NCBI GenBank assembly: GCA_948567375.1
Contig: OX419756.1
Location: forward strand, 36,780,333-36,844,332
Reading direction: 5' to 3'
From: Lunularia cruciata
Lineage: Eukaryota > Streptophyta > Marchantiopsida > Lunulariales > Lunulariaceae
DNA length: 64,000 bases
Shown here in pieces: positions 23,901 to 35,053 of this stretch (position 1 is its first letter; every line of letters begins with the position of its first letter). Position numbers and translations under genes: made by a program. The notes beneath the pieces are model-generated. The model was not told where the DNA came from. It did no database searches and saw nothing but the letters and a program-made list of their open reading frames with translations.

Positions 23901-26421
23901 TTTGTGTAGCGATGTATCCAGCTAATTGACATATGTAAAGAAGTACCGTAAGTTGTCAATTTCCTATATCATTTATATGAGGAGGATTTGACTTTATAGC
24001 CTGAACTGTGAACCCGAAACCTGGCATAGCGAAAATACTTTTGAGAATTCTTTGTCTTCCTACGTCCTAAGCAGAGATGTTTTACTTGATAGACATATCT
24101 TCTTTCTGATACTCATGCTATATTGTGGGTCTTTATCTTAAATGGAAAAACATCAGGGTATTAGAGCAATTGCCGCTGCGGACAACATGAAGCTGGTAAC
24201 TTCTAACTCTCATTCCGGAAATGAATTTGTCTAAATGAGATGTTTCCTCTCTTCTTTTGCATTGCACTTCTCCTTACAGATAATCGGGACGAACGGGTTA
24301 TGTTTTCTAATCAAGTGAGTCATAATAGCGGATGCTGATTCGGTGGTGGATGGGGCTGTGCTGGTGCAAGAGAGATTTCTTGGTTGGATGTATAACTGTA
24401 TCTAAAATAAGTGCTTGCCATTTTCTAAAGGTGGGAGCAGTTGTCACGCATTATCATTTTGATCACGTGGGAGGTATCCCACCTCCTCCTTTCGACTCTT
24501 TTGGTATCAAAGTCCCCGGAGTTTCTGATCTTGCTTTGGAAGACAAAGTCAAGGTAATTTTCCTATTGTACGCTGCTTTGATTGATTTTAGATTAGGCTT
24601 CTCAATGGCCTCATGTCAGAGGTTCTATAGCTTTGCTATATAAAATAATGCGGAGAAAAAGTATTCTTGTCCATATGTCTATCTCCTTGAAGTCGTATAA
24701 TTTGTATTTGCTGAAATTTAGGTCTCGCACAAGTCTATCCGGATTCCAACAGGACAAAGCGCCGACCATATCTGACATGCTCCTTCCTGTCCATTTCTTG
24801 CTAGGTTTACGTCAATAAGCTTGATGCACAAACTGTTAAAACGAAGTGTGGAATTCCAGCAGCATCAATGGTCTTGCTGGAGGTAAGTAGCGTGTATGTT
24901 TCATCTCGCATAGTTCTTGAAGTTGGCTGGGTGGTTATGTACAAAATATTCATTGGAACATGATTTTTTTATCGGTGGTAGTTCTCTTCTACCTTATCGA
25001 GGGCGAAACCGAAATCTACAACTGCGTGCAGTCGGAGACAATGCTGACATTACTGCTCTATATGAAGCATATATACGGAAGCTTAATTTACATCCCAACT
25101 TTGGGATTGTGCTAGCGTGACTAATGTGCTCAAGTGGAGTATATAACAGCAATCATTTGGAACGAATTTCCCGAACCTTTTATGTAGGATCCATTCAACA
25201 CTTGAATTTCACCCCAGCCGCAGGACAATTTTGGCCTTACCAATTATTGGAGTAGATCATACACATGGATTGAGCCTGAGAAGATTCCGACAGGACTATG
25301 TATGGAGCAGACGCAGAAAAGTCGAGAATGGATAAAGTAGTTACCAACTTCTGAGAGCATTCACATTAGCGGGACCATTCTTGATTTGGAGTGGCTGTTA
25401 ACAGGTAGGATTAAGGTCACAAGAAATGTTGTGCACTTGCTCGGGCTTTACGGAGCTTGATTGACCTATTTTATGTCTCTGCAGGATGGCGGAGTTGTCA
25501 ATGTCGGAAGTGTGAAGTTGCACTTCATACACACCCCTGGTCATACCCCCGGCAGTCAGTGCATTCACATTCCCAGGTAGGAGCGTCAAACCAATCCTAC
25601 CGAAACTAGGAGTTGATACCCGTCGAAAATCCAGGGGTATTCGTTTCTGTAATTCCAGAATGTTCATAGTTGCGCTGAGGTGTTGTCCAGTGCTCTTACC
25701 CGAGGTTCATGAAAGCCTCGTACTCTCAAGTCAACTGATACGCCAGGAGGGACTCTAAGTCCCTCCTGGCGTATCAGTTGACCTTCTTAGCCTGAGCTGA
25801 TGATGAACAGGTCACCTAAGTGATATATTGGGCAACCATGTGCACCTTCTAACGTCATGTATGTCGAGAATTAGAACTGATTAGTGCCTCGATTGACCAT
25901 AATCAGGAAAGATGGAGACATTTTGATATCCGGTGACACTCTCTTTATTGGAAGGTACGCAATGACAGCTTACGCTCATAAGTGCCTACTAAATATTGAT
26001 AGATCTATATTTGTTTTGAGCGGTAGTTTTGCTTTTAAACTGGTGAGGCACAATTGTTTTGATTTTGTAGTCTGAATGTGGCATTGACTTGTCTTGTTTA
26101 TGTAGTTGCGGAAGACTGGACTTTCCGGATTGTGATCCAAAAGCTATGTACACCAGCCTTCAAAAGAAGCTCTCAGGCTTACCAGAGAACACCAGGTCTG
26201 CAAATGAATAATCAAAACCAATTCATTCATCAAAACTTCATGATTTGTGAGATCCTGACACATCGACCTTCATAGCTGATGGTGTTCTGGAAAATTTGTG
26301 CAGAGTCTACCCTGGACATGATTATGGCGGTCCTTTCACGACTATTGGACAGGAGAAGAAGAAAGGAGTTCTCAAAAACATGACCGAGAGTCACTGGTTG
26401 AAAATGCACCATCGGTTCTGA
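20972..26421 (+). CDS. TPR (Hsp-clamp type) fused to metallo-beta-lactamase-fold hydrolase
   Basis: Thirteen exons give 375 residues: 20972-21148, 21536-21586, 22119-22202, 22534-22608, 22951-23004, 23257-23355, 24157-24195, 24431-24553, 24805-24882, 25485-25576, 25907-25954, 26106-26195, 26304-26421. All introns are GT-AG. Residues 1-112 form three TPR units with K5, N9, N46, K76 and R80 in the positions of the Hop-type carboxylate clamp that binds Hsp70/Hsp90 EEVD tails. Residues from about 123 start an MBL domain of the stand-alone metallo-hydrolase type (FYFRQLLPARD, then QMQNYIYLIGD) with all metal ligands: H200, H202, D204, H205 (THYHFDH), H280 (HTPGHTPG), D301 (SGDTLF), H342 (YPGHDYGG). 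The likely role is a binuclear-metal hydrolase recruited to chaperones; substrate unknown. Exon 4 encodes both the end of the TPR and the start of the MBL domain, so the fusion is not a merge of two gene models. An earlier acceptor (exon 6 from 23209) would add 16 residues. No targeting peptide is seen, so probably cytosolic. Confidence 0.88.
25730..25782. repeat. Perfect 25-base inverted repeat, 3-base loop, in an intron
   Basis: Left arm 25730-25754 (begins GTCAACTGATACGCC) and right arm 25758-25782 (ends GGCGTATCAGTTGAC) are exactly complementary around CTA. It lies in the tenth intron of the TPR-MBL gene, between exons ending 25576 and starting 25907. The transcript would form a 25-bp hairpin. 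There is no obvious target duplication. Confidence 0.92.
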
Positions 26422-28150
26422 GGAGACACTATGCATGATTCTCAGGTTTTGCAGGTTTTCGCTAGTTCTGTATTTGTAGATATGTAAAGGATTTTGTCAA
26501 TTTAGCTTGAATGTGAGGAAATTTTCTTGGAGTTTTTCCTCCACAAAAAGTGTCAACTATAGACAGTTGCAGGCAGAGTAATCTATTGAAGCTCTATGGT
26601 TGGAGAATCAACAGGAAGACAGTTTTTTTAAAGGTTTGAACAACACTTGTCTAACTTTTTGTGACACACCTTGCTTAACAACCGTCGGTTGGCCACGAAG
26701 ACGGTGTATACCACATGAAGTTGCTTATACTCAGGCCGAATTATGTTCCAAGTGAACTTGTTGTAGCCTATGGCACAAGACTAGTAGTGTCAAGGTGCAA
26801 ATTGAAATGATCTGGTGGGTGCAGCTTATTAGAAGTTGCGAGCATTGCAGACGTCCGTACTGAGTTGCGGTTCACAGACACTGGGAACCTCCATGTGTTC
26901 AAAATCGAACGAACTACCAAAATCAATTGAGTTTTGTGTCTTTGCAAATGCAATCATGATGTTCGATCATCCTACTCATCTTCAGCGTGAATATACTGCC
27001 TTCCCCTCTTTTTAACGTTCCTCAAGTATGTTACCGTGTGCCGCCTTAGACCATTGACATTTACTGATCCCAAGTAGCATTGAATTAGTATATTTAGGCT
27101 AATTGTGGACCTCGATAATCTCGTATTCACTCCAAAACACGTTGCCACTACTCATTCGTTATAGTCAGACCACTGTTCTCACGCGTGGATCTGGTATCCT
27201 TCGATTGAAAGAGTTCATAATAAGGGCGACTACTCGTGGAATTTGCTCACGCGGCATTGCATGCAATGCCCATCACCACTCTGTGACCTAACTAGCTCAT
27301 ATTTAGAGGTGCATGGGACGGTCGGTTTGTGGCAGAAATCACATTAAAGATACTGTAGACTCCATATCCCTGTCTCTATATTTGCAGTAAAAAAAGAATA
27401 TCAATAGGCTGTTTGATTCTATCTCCTCAAAAAACCAACAGTATGCATGCATATTCCCGTCTCCATGGAACCTTCGTGATACTAATAGCGAAATTTTATT
27501 GCAAGATTGCAGATAACAATGAGATCAAGTATTTAAGGGCACTATCCACTGAAATGTCTCAGCAGTGTACTCGCAAAATACCGGCAGGTTGAAGCGCTAA
27601 TCACTGCTGTGGCTGCGTGAAGAGATGTCGTGTTCAAAATCACTGAAGGACAGGTCCACCATCAATAACTAGGTGAAGGAACATTATGTGTCCAAGACCT
27701 GGGTAAAGTCATCAAGCTAATGCAGAACAACCATATGCATCTAACTAGACGAAATTAAACATTCACAGAACGTCCTCGCTTGGGGATTGACTATCAGTGG
27801 ATGAATGCTTATCTGATCAGACAGGGCACTTCATATTTTCATAGTTTCAAACATTGGCTCATCAGAATCTCACCTTTGAGAGCGACTGTGTTCGATGAGA
27901 GAATGAGCATGTCAACCATGAAGCCCATTAGAGGAGAAAACTCCCAAACCTGTGCAAAGATTGGAGAGGGTTAGATATCCATTCCATCTCAAACTTATAC
28001 TATGATCCAAGCAGTCATACTATACACATACGATCAGAAACATACTTCAAGGGCGGCAACTGAGAATGCGCAGGGTCAAGAAAATAAGACAAGGAAGATC
28101 CACAAGCATAAAAGCTACAATCTCTGCCCATTGGACAACGATTTAAGAGT
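26422..28150. other. Convergent intergenic region between TPR-MBL and ARV1
   Basis: The two genes point at each other. The stretch should hold both 3' UTRs. I see only short random ORFs and no repeat or RNA gene. Confidence 0.5.
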
Positions 28151-28164
28151 TCATACTTCTGTAG

Positions 28165-30696
28165 TCAGGAGAAAGAAGTAAGCATTTGCTCTGACAGTGA
28201 AACAGCGGGTGTTGCAGTACCAGCAACTCCCATCAAGTTCAACATATCCCAAAAACGGGGTCGTTGAAGCCACCTATCTGTATTACCTTACCCCTAGTGT
28301 ATCTCAACCTTCGAGCTCCCCAAGGAAAACCCCCAGTCTTGCTCTGGAGTAAAGCCGTAGAAGTTCAAAGAGAGAAACAACGAACACCACAGATAGCGTG
28401 GTAGAGAAGACAAGACACTTTTCTTAAGCCATGCTTTGCTTGTATCTTTATCACTTACCATCATTGCGAGGACAAAGAACTTGAAGTGGCTTGAGAAAAG
28501 AACTGCTAATGAAATCTCCTTAAATCTGCATGATTTAGACATACGAGTAAAACAGAACACGGAAGTAGTAAAAATGTGCTTCAGTTTCACATTTCGTTGC
28601 AGAAGGCAAAGGCAAATTGCTTGAAATCGGAATGGAGAGTCAGAAACGAGGCAACTTTCGGCTGCCTGCATAGCAAGTAAAGCTGAGATAACATAACAGT
28701 GATATAAACAACCACTGTGATAATATAGCCTACGAGATAGCAGCGAAACTTCCAGTTCAGAAGAAAGAACCTTACGATAAACATATAAAGCATTCTCTGC
28801 CATCTGAAGCTATGATGCAATAAATTAAAGAGGGACGACTTTTAAGTGACAATGTGGTCCACACGACTTGGGTAGGACCCAACACTCACTTTGAGAGGAA
28901 ATCTCTTCTGGACAGGAGATCGAGGACGAGTATGATTACAGCTAAGTAAACACAGTTGAGAAGCCCTACTTGTGCAACAACCTGCATACAAAATATGAGC
29001 GCAAGGGGTACATTTTAGTGTTCATGAGTTTATCTGGAGAATGTGCTGCCGCGTAGACAGAAATGGTCATCAACGATGTACTGAACTTTTAAGTGCTGCA
29101 ATGGTATCAGCCACCTCTAGTTCCAACAAAAAGGTGAAACACCACCTCTTTGTCGTCCGATTACTTCTGATGAGATTATGTAGCACCATGGACCTTCCAG
29201 CGACAAAGATCGATAGTTACATAGTTACACAGTGTACGATTGATGTGACTTTTACAGAACCTTTCCAGCGGTGATGAAGAAGCGAGCCAAAGTGTCCCAC
29301 TCGATAAGCGTCTCATCTTCAACACTGAAATTGGCCCATCTCCCTTACAGCCGTTGTTAAGGAAGGAACTTCTACGGACTGAAGCAATCAAAACGTTTTG
29401 TCATACTCGAAGCAGTGCAGAAACCATAACAGCTCCTCAACCATAACCAATGAAAGGATACAGGTATCAAGAAACAAAGAACAGCAAATTGCCTTCCAAA
29501 TGTAAGCCTGTGGAGACACTCCTCATTAGCACAAGGAGAAGTATTGTGTTAGTCCTCGTGGTATATTATATTTAAGCAGCAAGCATAGATACTTAGTCCA
29601 ATTTGAACAAAGCCACCTTCACCACATCTGTATACTCCTTTCAACCTTTAAGTTTTGATAACAGCAGTTTACCATCCAGTGAAAAGATCTGGAACTACAA
29701 GCCGGCGCCTGAATGTTCTTTTTCCTCCAGGACAAAATGTGCCTTTAAAAAAGTTGTAGAATAGTCGTGGGATACTATATCTTCATTCTGTCTGCAAAGC
29801 TAGTCAGAAGCCAGACGAAGGTCGCAAGTGAACCCACACATTTGAACTTCAAATTTGCGGAAGAAATGTGTCTACCTGCCAGTTGAGCCGATTGAGTTGG
29901 GGGTAGTTGAAGAAAACATGGCGATAAGGGTCAGACTTGTGCAAAATTACGTCCATTATCACTATCTGTTCCAATTCAAGCACCTGTATTAAATAGCTTC
30001 TCTCTGTGTACCTCCAACAAATACTAAAAAATTCTTTATTTCAGTTTTTGAACTCCCCAGTAACATCCCGTGAGCAATTCAGCCCCTCAGTCGTATGCCC
30101 ACAAGGAAAAGAGAAGCGTACCATGATTTCATATTCAACATATTTGTCCACGATGCCCTGACAGTATACCTACGTTCAAAATGAAAGCAAAATATGGTCT
30201 TGATCTGGTCAGCAATGGAGCAGCTAGATTCAGAGAAAATCGCTTGACGCAAATTAAGTCTCAAAATTAGCAGGAAAAGTATTTGCAGTCGCAGATAGCA
30301 GAGGAATATTAACAGAGATCGTTAAATAATTCTCGAACTCCCATGTCGAAACATTCATAAACTGAGATCCATGTCCATCTTTTCACATAATTGTGGGAGA
30401 ATTGGGCCCGATCCAGCTCCCTAAATGGATCCCACCGAGTGCGAATATAAAATCAAATTCTCTCTCAGAATACCGACTTTCTACGACAAATCGCAGCAAC
30501 CTAAAAGTTGACAGAAGCAATTCGCCACTACAATTTCAGGAACTACATGAGAGAAACGGAGGCCTGAGAAACTGCTTACGCAATTGGACAGTCGAATGTT
30601 GCCGGGTGAATACTCGACATATACAGACTTCACATGTTCCCCACAGTTGACACAAACGAAAGAGCGCTCCCTTCGATCACCTTTCTTGGCACTCAT
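28165..30696 (-). CDS. ARV1: ARV1-family membrane protein (lipid/sterol homeostasis)
   Basis: Minus-strand exons: 30696-30580, 30169-30122, 29983-29876, 29507-29462, 29343-29261, 28981-28890, 28803-28776, 28518-28459, plus a last exon near 28277-28165. About 232 residues, the usual plant ARV1 size. The ARV homology domain is clear: FVCVNCG (C15, C18), VKSVYVEYSPGNIRL, then C39-V-Y-C42 and DKYVEYE, completing the two CxxC pairs of the putative zinc site, followed by VILHKSDPYRHVFFN. Hydrophobic segments follow (VYLAVIILVL about 145-154; SSHFKFFVLAMM about 183-194). ARV1 proteins act in the ER membrane in sterol and GPI-lipid distribution. Exon 4-5 joining (phase 1) and the final exon are inferred. 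The last exon fits either a shifted donor (stop at 28165) or a phase-0 acceptor (stop at 28151). Confidence 0.85.
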
Positions 30697-31781
30697 AACT
30701 CTTCCTCCTGTCCAGCCCGGATCTGACCACTGAATGTCACTATGCGCTCAATGCCCTGCAAAGCAATACTGGACTGTCTCGGCCCTCAAGGCCACTGAAA
30801 AATTACACCAAACAAATCCCAAGCTGAACATCAACTTGCACACTTGCGCAACAACTGCAGATTGAAATGGGCGATCAGAATCTGTCATCTGCAATTAAGA
30901 TCTATGAATCGTTCGTGTCGTCTCATATGCACAGTACCGCGATAGTTTGTGCTTTAAACTTAAGAGGGGGAACGGCTACCGCGTAGCAAACACGAAGGAG
31001 GGGAAGAACTTAGTACTTAAACTCTTAAAACTTAGAGGAGAAGAGGAGAGGAGAGGCACCAAGGAGGAAGAATTTAGAATTTAAAACTTAGAAGAGGAGA
31101 GGGAACAGGAGAGAGAGAAAGGAGGCAAATGGAAAGATATTCTAGAGTTTTAGAGAGCTCACTTGCATGCATCACAGGAATAGTTAATTTTGGTTGCATT
31201 GGTATCTAAATTGAAGGTCATGGAGAATTGAATAGAAAGTTACAAAAAAATTTAGATTTTTAGGTTTAGATTAAATATTTATATTAAGAGTGATATGTCA
31301 AAAGCTTTTATTTTTAATCTGTTAATTATGTTCGAGTTTCAAAGGAATTTAGTTAAAAATTAAAATTTATGAGAATTTATAATGTTTAGGAGTTGAAGAG
31401 ATTATATTTACTCATATGAGTTGTAATGTGAAACGTCATTATTTTGCAAACATGGGGAGATATGGAGAGGATCATCGGGTGTTATGTTCATTGTTCTTGT
31501 GTTAGCCATGGCTACACTTCTCCATGTGGTGTTGCCTTGAGCGGCTCTGGATACACCATGTTCGGTGTATCATCGGCGCTTTATCTTACAAGGAGTAAAG
31601 ATCCTTTACAAGGGAAAGGATGCACAAGGACTATGATTGGACCACTTGGGATGCTCATGTGAAGCGAGTGATCACATTGATAGTGATGACCCTTGAGATT
31701 ATGTACGCTTCCTCTATCCTTCTGTTGATTGTTCCAAGGATACCAATCTAGTCGCGGGAGTGGTTGGCATCTAAGGCCGGT
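30697..31781. other. Promoter side of ARV1, then purine-rich and repeat-flank DNA
   Basis: 30697-30960 is the probable ARV1 promoter and 5' UTR. About 30965-31135 is a purine-rich tract (GAGGAGAGG-type words) with an internal partial duplication around AAAACTTAGA. The rest is AT-rich and leads into the first gypsy LTR. No gene seen. Confidence 0.5.
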
Positions 31782-32207
31782 TGTAACAATATGGAGTTTA
31801 GCGATGGAGTTAGTAGTGTTAATGAAGTAGAAAATAAGACAAATTAGCCTAGAATATTCTAGAAGTATCTAGGAAGCTTCTTGGGAAACTTCTCGGCTAG
31901 CTTAGCTTCCACTCCAAGTAGATAGCTTCTAGAAGAAAATTTCTAAAAGCTTCTAACTAGCTTAGCTTGCACGCCAAGTAAACTACTTCTAGAAGGAAGC
32001 TTCTTGAAAAGCTTCCCAATTAACTTGGCTTGCATTTCAAGAAAGTGGCTCAAGAAAGCTTCTTGAGAAGCTTCTCAAGAGCCTTGTATGATCCTTATAA
32101 ATACAAGAGCCGAAGCTCATGTTAGGCATTCGGAGTTTACTCACATTCAAGTGTCCCAATGTGATCTTCCATTCTCCTATTCCTCTCCTTGGTTTTGGTC
32201 TTTTACA
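31782..32207 (+). repeat. gypsy LTR A
   Basis: 426 bases, TGTAACAATATGG to CTTTTACA, with a TATA box TATAAATA at 32096-32103. It is followed by a primer site TGGTACCAGAGA at 32209-32220, one change from the canonical core. It contains a three-unit heat-shock-element-like site at 31996-32008. Confidence 0.9.
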
Positions 32208-32722
32208 TTGGTACCAGAGAAGGAATAGGATAGATGGAATTTATGGATCACCAAATCCACTTTTGCCAAACCATTGGGATTTTTGTATCCAAGTACTACC
32301 CAAACATCATTTCATGCAATTCATCACCTCGTGCTTTGGGTAAGATTTTCTACATATGATCACCTTGTTTGAGGAACCCTTGATACTTCCGATTGTGACT
32401 TATAGAGAACAGTGGACGTGCTGCATCTATGTGTTAATAAATTAGATAACTTGAGAGCAGTGGGATAGAGTAGTAGCCATGGCGGCAATACCAAACATTA
32501 TCATTGCTATGCAATAACAAATCGAGTACCTTACTCAATTGTTGGATGAACAAGATCAGCAATGACAAGAATACATAGAGAGAGCACAAATTTGAGATGG
32601 GGAAGATCAAATCTGATTTCCAAAACCCAAGGTGTTTGAAGGCAAGAATCTTCCAAGCACAATGGAGAATTTTGTATTTGACTGCAAATGTTATCTTGAA
32701 GCTACCAAATCTTCAAGATGCC
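32208..32722 (+). pseudogene. gypsy leader and 5' gag fragment (first copy)
   Basis: This aligns with 33070-33590 of the same element: leader, ATGGCGGCAATACC gag start near 32478, then gag codons to a sequence matching GAAGCTACCAA. It breaks off and runs straight into LTR sequence at about 32721-32725. Several stops are present. Confidence 0.8.
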
Positions 32723-32723
32723 G

Positions 32724-33069
32724 AAAGTACCTAGGAAGCTTCTTGGGAATTTTCCTAGCTAGCTTAACTTGCACTTCAAGTAAGTAGCTTCTAGTTGGAA
32801 GCTTCTAGAAGCTTCCAACTAGCTTAGCTTGCACGCCAAGGAGGCGACTTCAAGAAGGAAGCTTCTTGAGAAGCTTTCTAGGTAACTTGGCTTGCACTCT
32901 ACGAAAGCGGCTTGAGGAAGCTTCTTGAGAAGCTTCTCAAAGGCTTTGTATGCTACCTATAAATACCAAAGCCAAAGATCATGCTAGGCATTCGGATTTT
33001 TCCCTCATTCAAGTGTCCTAATATGAGTTTCCATTCTCCTATTTTTCTCCTCGGTCTCGGTCTTTTACA
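32724..33069 (+). repeat. gypsy LTR B, 5'-truncated
   Basis: The first roughly 75 bases of the LTR (including the TG end) are missing; the remainder matches LTR A and LTR C and ends TCTTTTACA at 33069. TATAAATA is at 32958-32965. The primer site TGGTATCAGAGT follows at 33071-33082. Confidence 0.85.
32798..32815 (+). promoter_or_regulatory. Four-unit heat-shock-element-like site in LTR B
   Basis: GAAGCTTCTAGAAGCTTC is four uninterrupted alternating nGAAn/nTTCn units, 143 bases upstream of the LTR TATA box. Plant heat-shock factors bind three or more such units. Function here is inference. Confidence 0.55.
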
Positions 33070-33339
33070 TTGGTATCAGAGTAGGAATGGGATGGACGGA
33101 ATTTATGGACCACAAAATCCATTTCCATCAAACCATTGGGATTTTTGCGTCCAAATACTACCCAAGCATCATTTCACACAATTCATCACCTCGCACTTTG
33201 GCCAAGATTTTTTGCATATGATCACCATATCTGAGGAACCCTTGGTGCTTCCGATTGTAACTTATGGAGAACGGTGGACATGCTTTTTCTATGTGTTAGT
33301 AAATTAGATAGATTAGGGATGGTGTGATAGAGTAGCAAC

Positions 33340-34181
33340 CATGGCGGCAATACCCGATTTTATCCTTGCTATGCAACAACAAATTGAGTACCTTACTTGA
33401 TTGTTGGATGAACTAGATCTTTGACGACAAGAACAAGTGGAGAGAGTACCAATTTGAGAAGGAGAAGATTGGATCAGATTCCCTAAACCCAAGGTATTTG
33501 AATGCAAGAATCTTCCGGGTGCAATGGAGAATTTTGTGTTTGATTGTGAACGTTATTTTGAAGCTACCAATCTACAAGACGAGCAAAAATAGATTCTCTT
33601 GGCTTCTAGCCAATTGGATGGAGTAGCAAAGCTATGGTAGAGATTTCGAGTGGAGCAAGCTGAACAACAAATGGTTGCAGCAATCTTGACATGGGCAGAA
33701 TTCAAGAGCGCAATAATTAGTTGGTTCCAAGCTATAAATGCCACACAAGCTGCATGGGATAAGTTGGTAGAGTTGAAACAAATTGGCTCTATAAGAAGTT
33801 ACATCACATAGTTCCAAAACACCATCATGCAAATTCTAGATATATTGGAAGGTGAAGCTTTGGATCAATTTGTGAGGAGCTTGAAGGAGAGAACCAAATT
33901 AGAAGTAACCATGCAAGAACCACAACACTTGGAGGAAGCCATGCGGTTGGCCGAACGTTTTGATCCCTTGGTGGCAACAACTTAGCCTTGACCTTGACCT
34001 CCACAGAGCCTACCAATACACTACACACAAACGGATGAGCCAGCACCAATGGAGATTGATTCAACAAAGACCACTTGGCACGGCAGATAGAGAGAAATTA
34101 CAACAAAATGGTGGTTGTTTTTATTGTCGCCAACTAGGGCATCATATTGTTGAATGTCCACTCAAGAATGTACGACCTTGA
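33340..34181 (+). pseudogene. gypsy gag remnant
   Basis: From ATGGCGGCAATACC the frame encodes a capsid-type protein (MAAIPDFILAMQQQIEYL, then a tryptophan/phenylalanine pattern around SWFQAINATQAAWDKLVELKQ) and ends in a zinc knuckle CFYCRQLGHHIVEC (CX2CX4HX4C, near 34113-34155). At least six in-frame stops interrupt it, several being TGA where a CGA arginine is expected. It would package element RNA if intact. Confidence 0.8.
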
Positions 34182-34334
34182 CAAGTTGCCTAGGTAGAGG
34201 TTGTGGAGCGGAATGATCAAGGAAATGAAGAATCCCAGTAAAAGATTTTGAGCAGCCTATTGGGAGTTTGATTAGTTCCAAGGGGATTGAAGGTTCGACC
34301 TATGCAAGTTTGCTTCACTTGCAAGGTAATATCT

Positions 34335-34619
34335 AATTGAGGTTGTAGGATTTTGGTTGTTTCTGGAGGTTCAGAGAATTGCATGTATATGCAAGTAGCA
34401 AAGGAATTGGGTATTCCTATCAAGCAAGTGATTGGAAGTAGTTTGATGATGGCAAATGGTAGAAAGGGTTCTGCATTCCGCACCTTGCATCTTGTTACCT
34501 TCAAGATTGGGAAGGAGTATTTGGAGTGTATGAGGTTTGTAGTGGCACCTCTACACTATGATATCATTCTGGGTCTACCTTGGCTTGAATATCATAAGGT
34601 TCAATTTGATTGGACCTGA
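34335..34619 (+). pseudogene. gypsy retropepsin-like protease remnant
   Basis: The frame aligns with the left copy at 177-530: KELGIPIKQ, a central MMANGRKGS turn and the C-terminal motif IILGLPWLE. The catalytic aspartate position reads VSGGS instead of DSG, so activity is lost. Confidence 0.75.
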
Positions 34620-35053
34620 TGCCAAATTCAAGTACAACACCAAGGTAGGAATTTTTGATTAGGTTGTTTGGCACCTCTGAGTAATACACCTAAGAATCAT
34701 TAGTCCCAAGATGGGAAGTTTGTTGAGAAGGTAGCCATAGAGTGAGCCTGGCAAGGAGATGAGTTCCAAGATGAGAAGTTTGCCAAGAAGGCAACCAAGG
34801 AGCAAGCTTGGAAGAGAGATGAGTCCCTAAAAGAGAAGTTTGTTAGTAAAGCAGCCATAGAGCAAGCTTTGGAGGAAGATAAGTCTGTATTCGCGGTGTC
34901 AATCAAGCCGATTGCACAAGAAAAATCTGCGGAGGGCCGAGAGCCTCATCAAGCAATGGTTGATCGGATAGTTAAGGAGTTTGCGGATGTGTTTCCGGAT
35001 GATTTGCTAAAGGGATTACACTCTGATTGAGATATGGCCTTCAAGATTGAGAT

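Noticed and set aside
24280..24314. Extra exon after an acceptor at 24279 in the TPR-MBL gene
   Set aside because: Including it breaks the phase to the next exon. Joining 24195 directly to 24431 gives the continuous motif DNMKLVGAVVTHYHFDH expected of the family.
28294..28803. 169-codon open frame on the minus strand as a separate gene
   Set aside because: It runs through ARV1 introns; ARV1 exons 7 and 8 lie inside it in proper splice context and the rest shows no conservation pattern.
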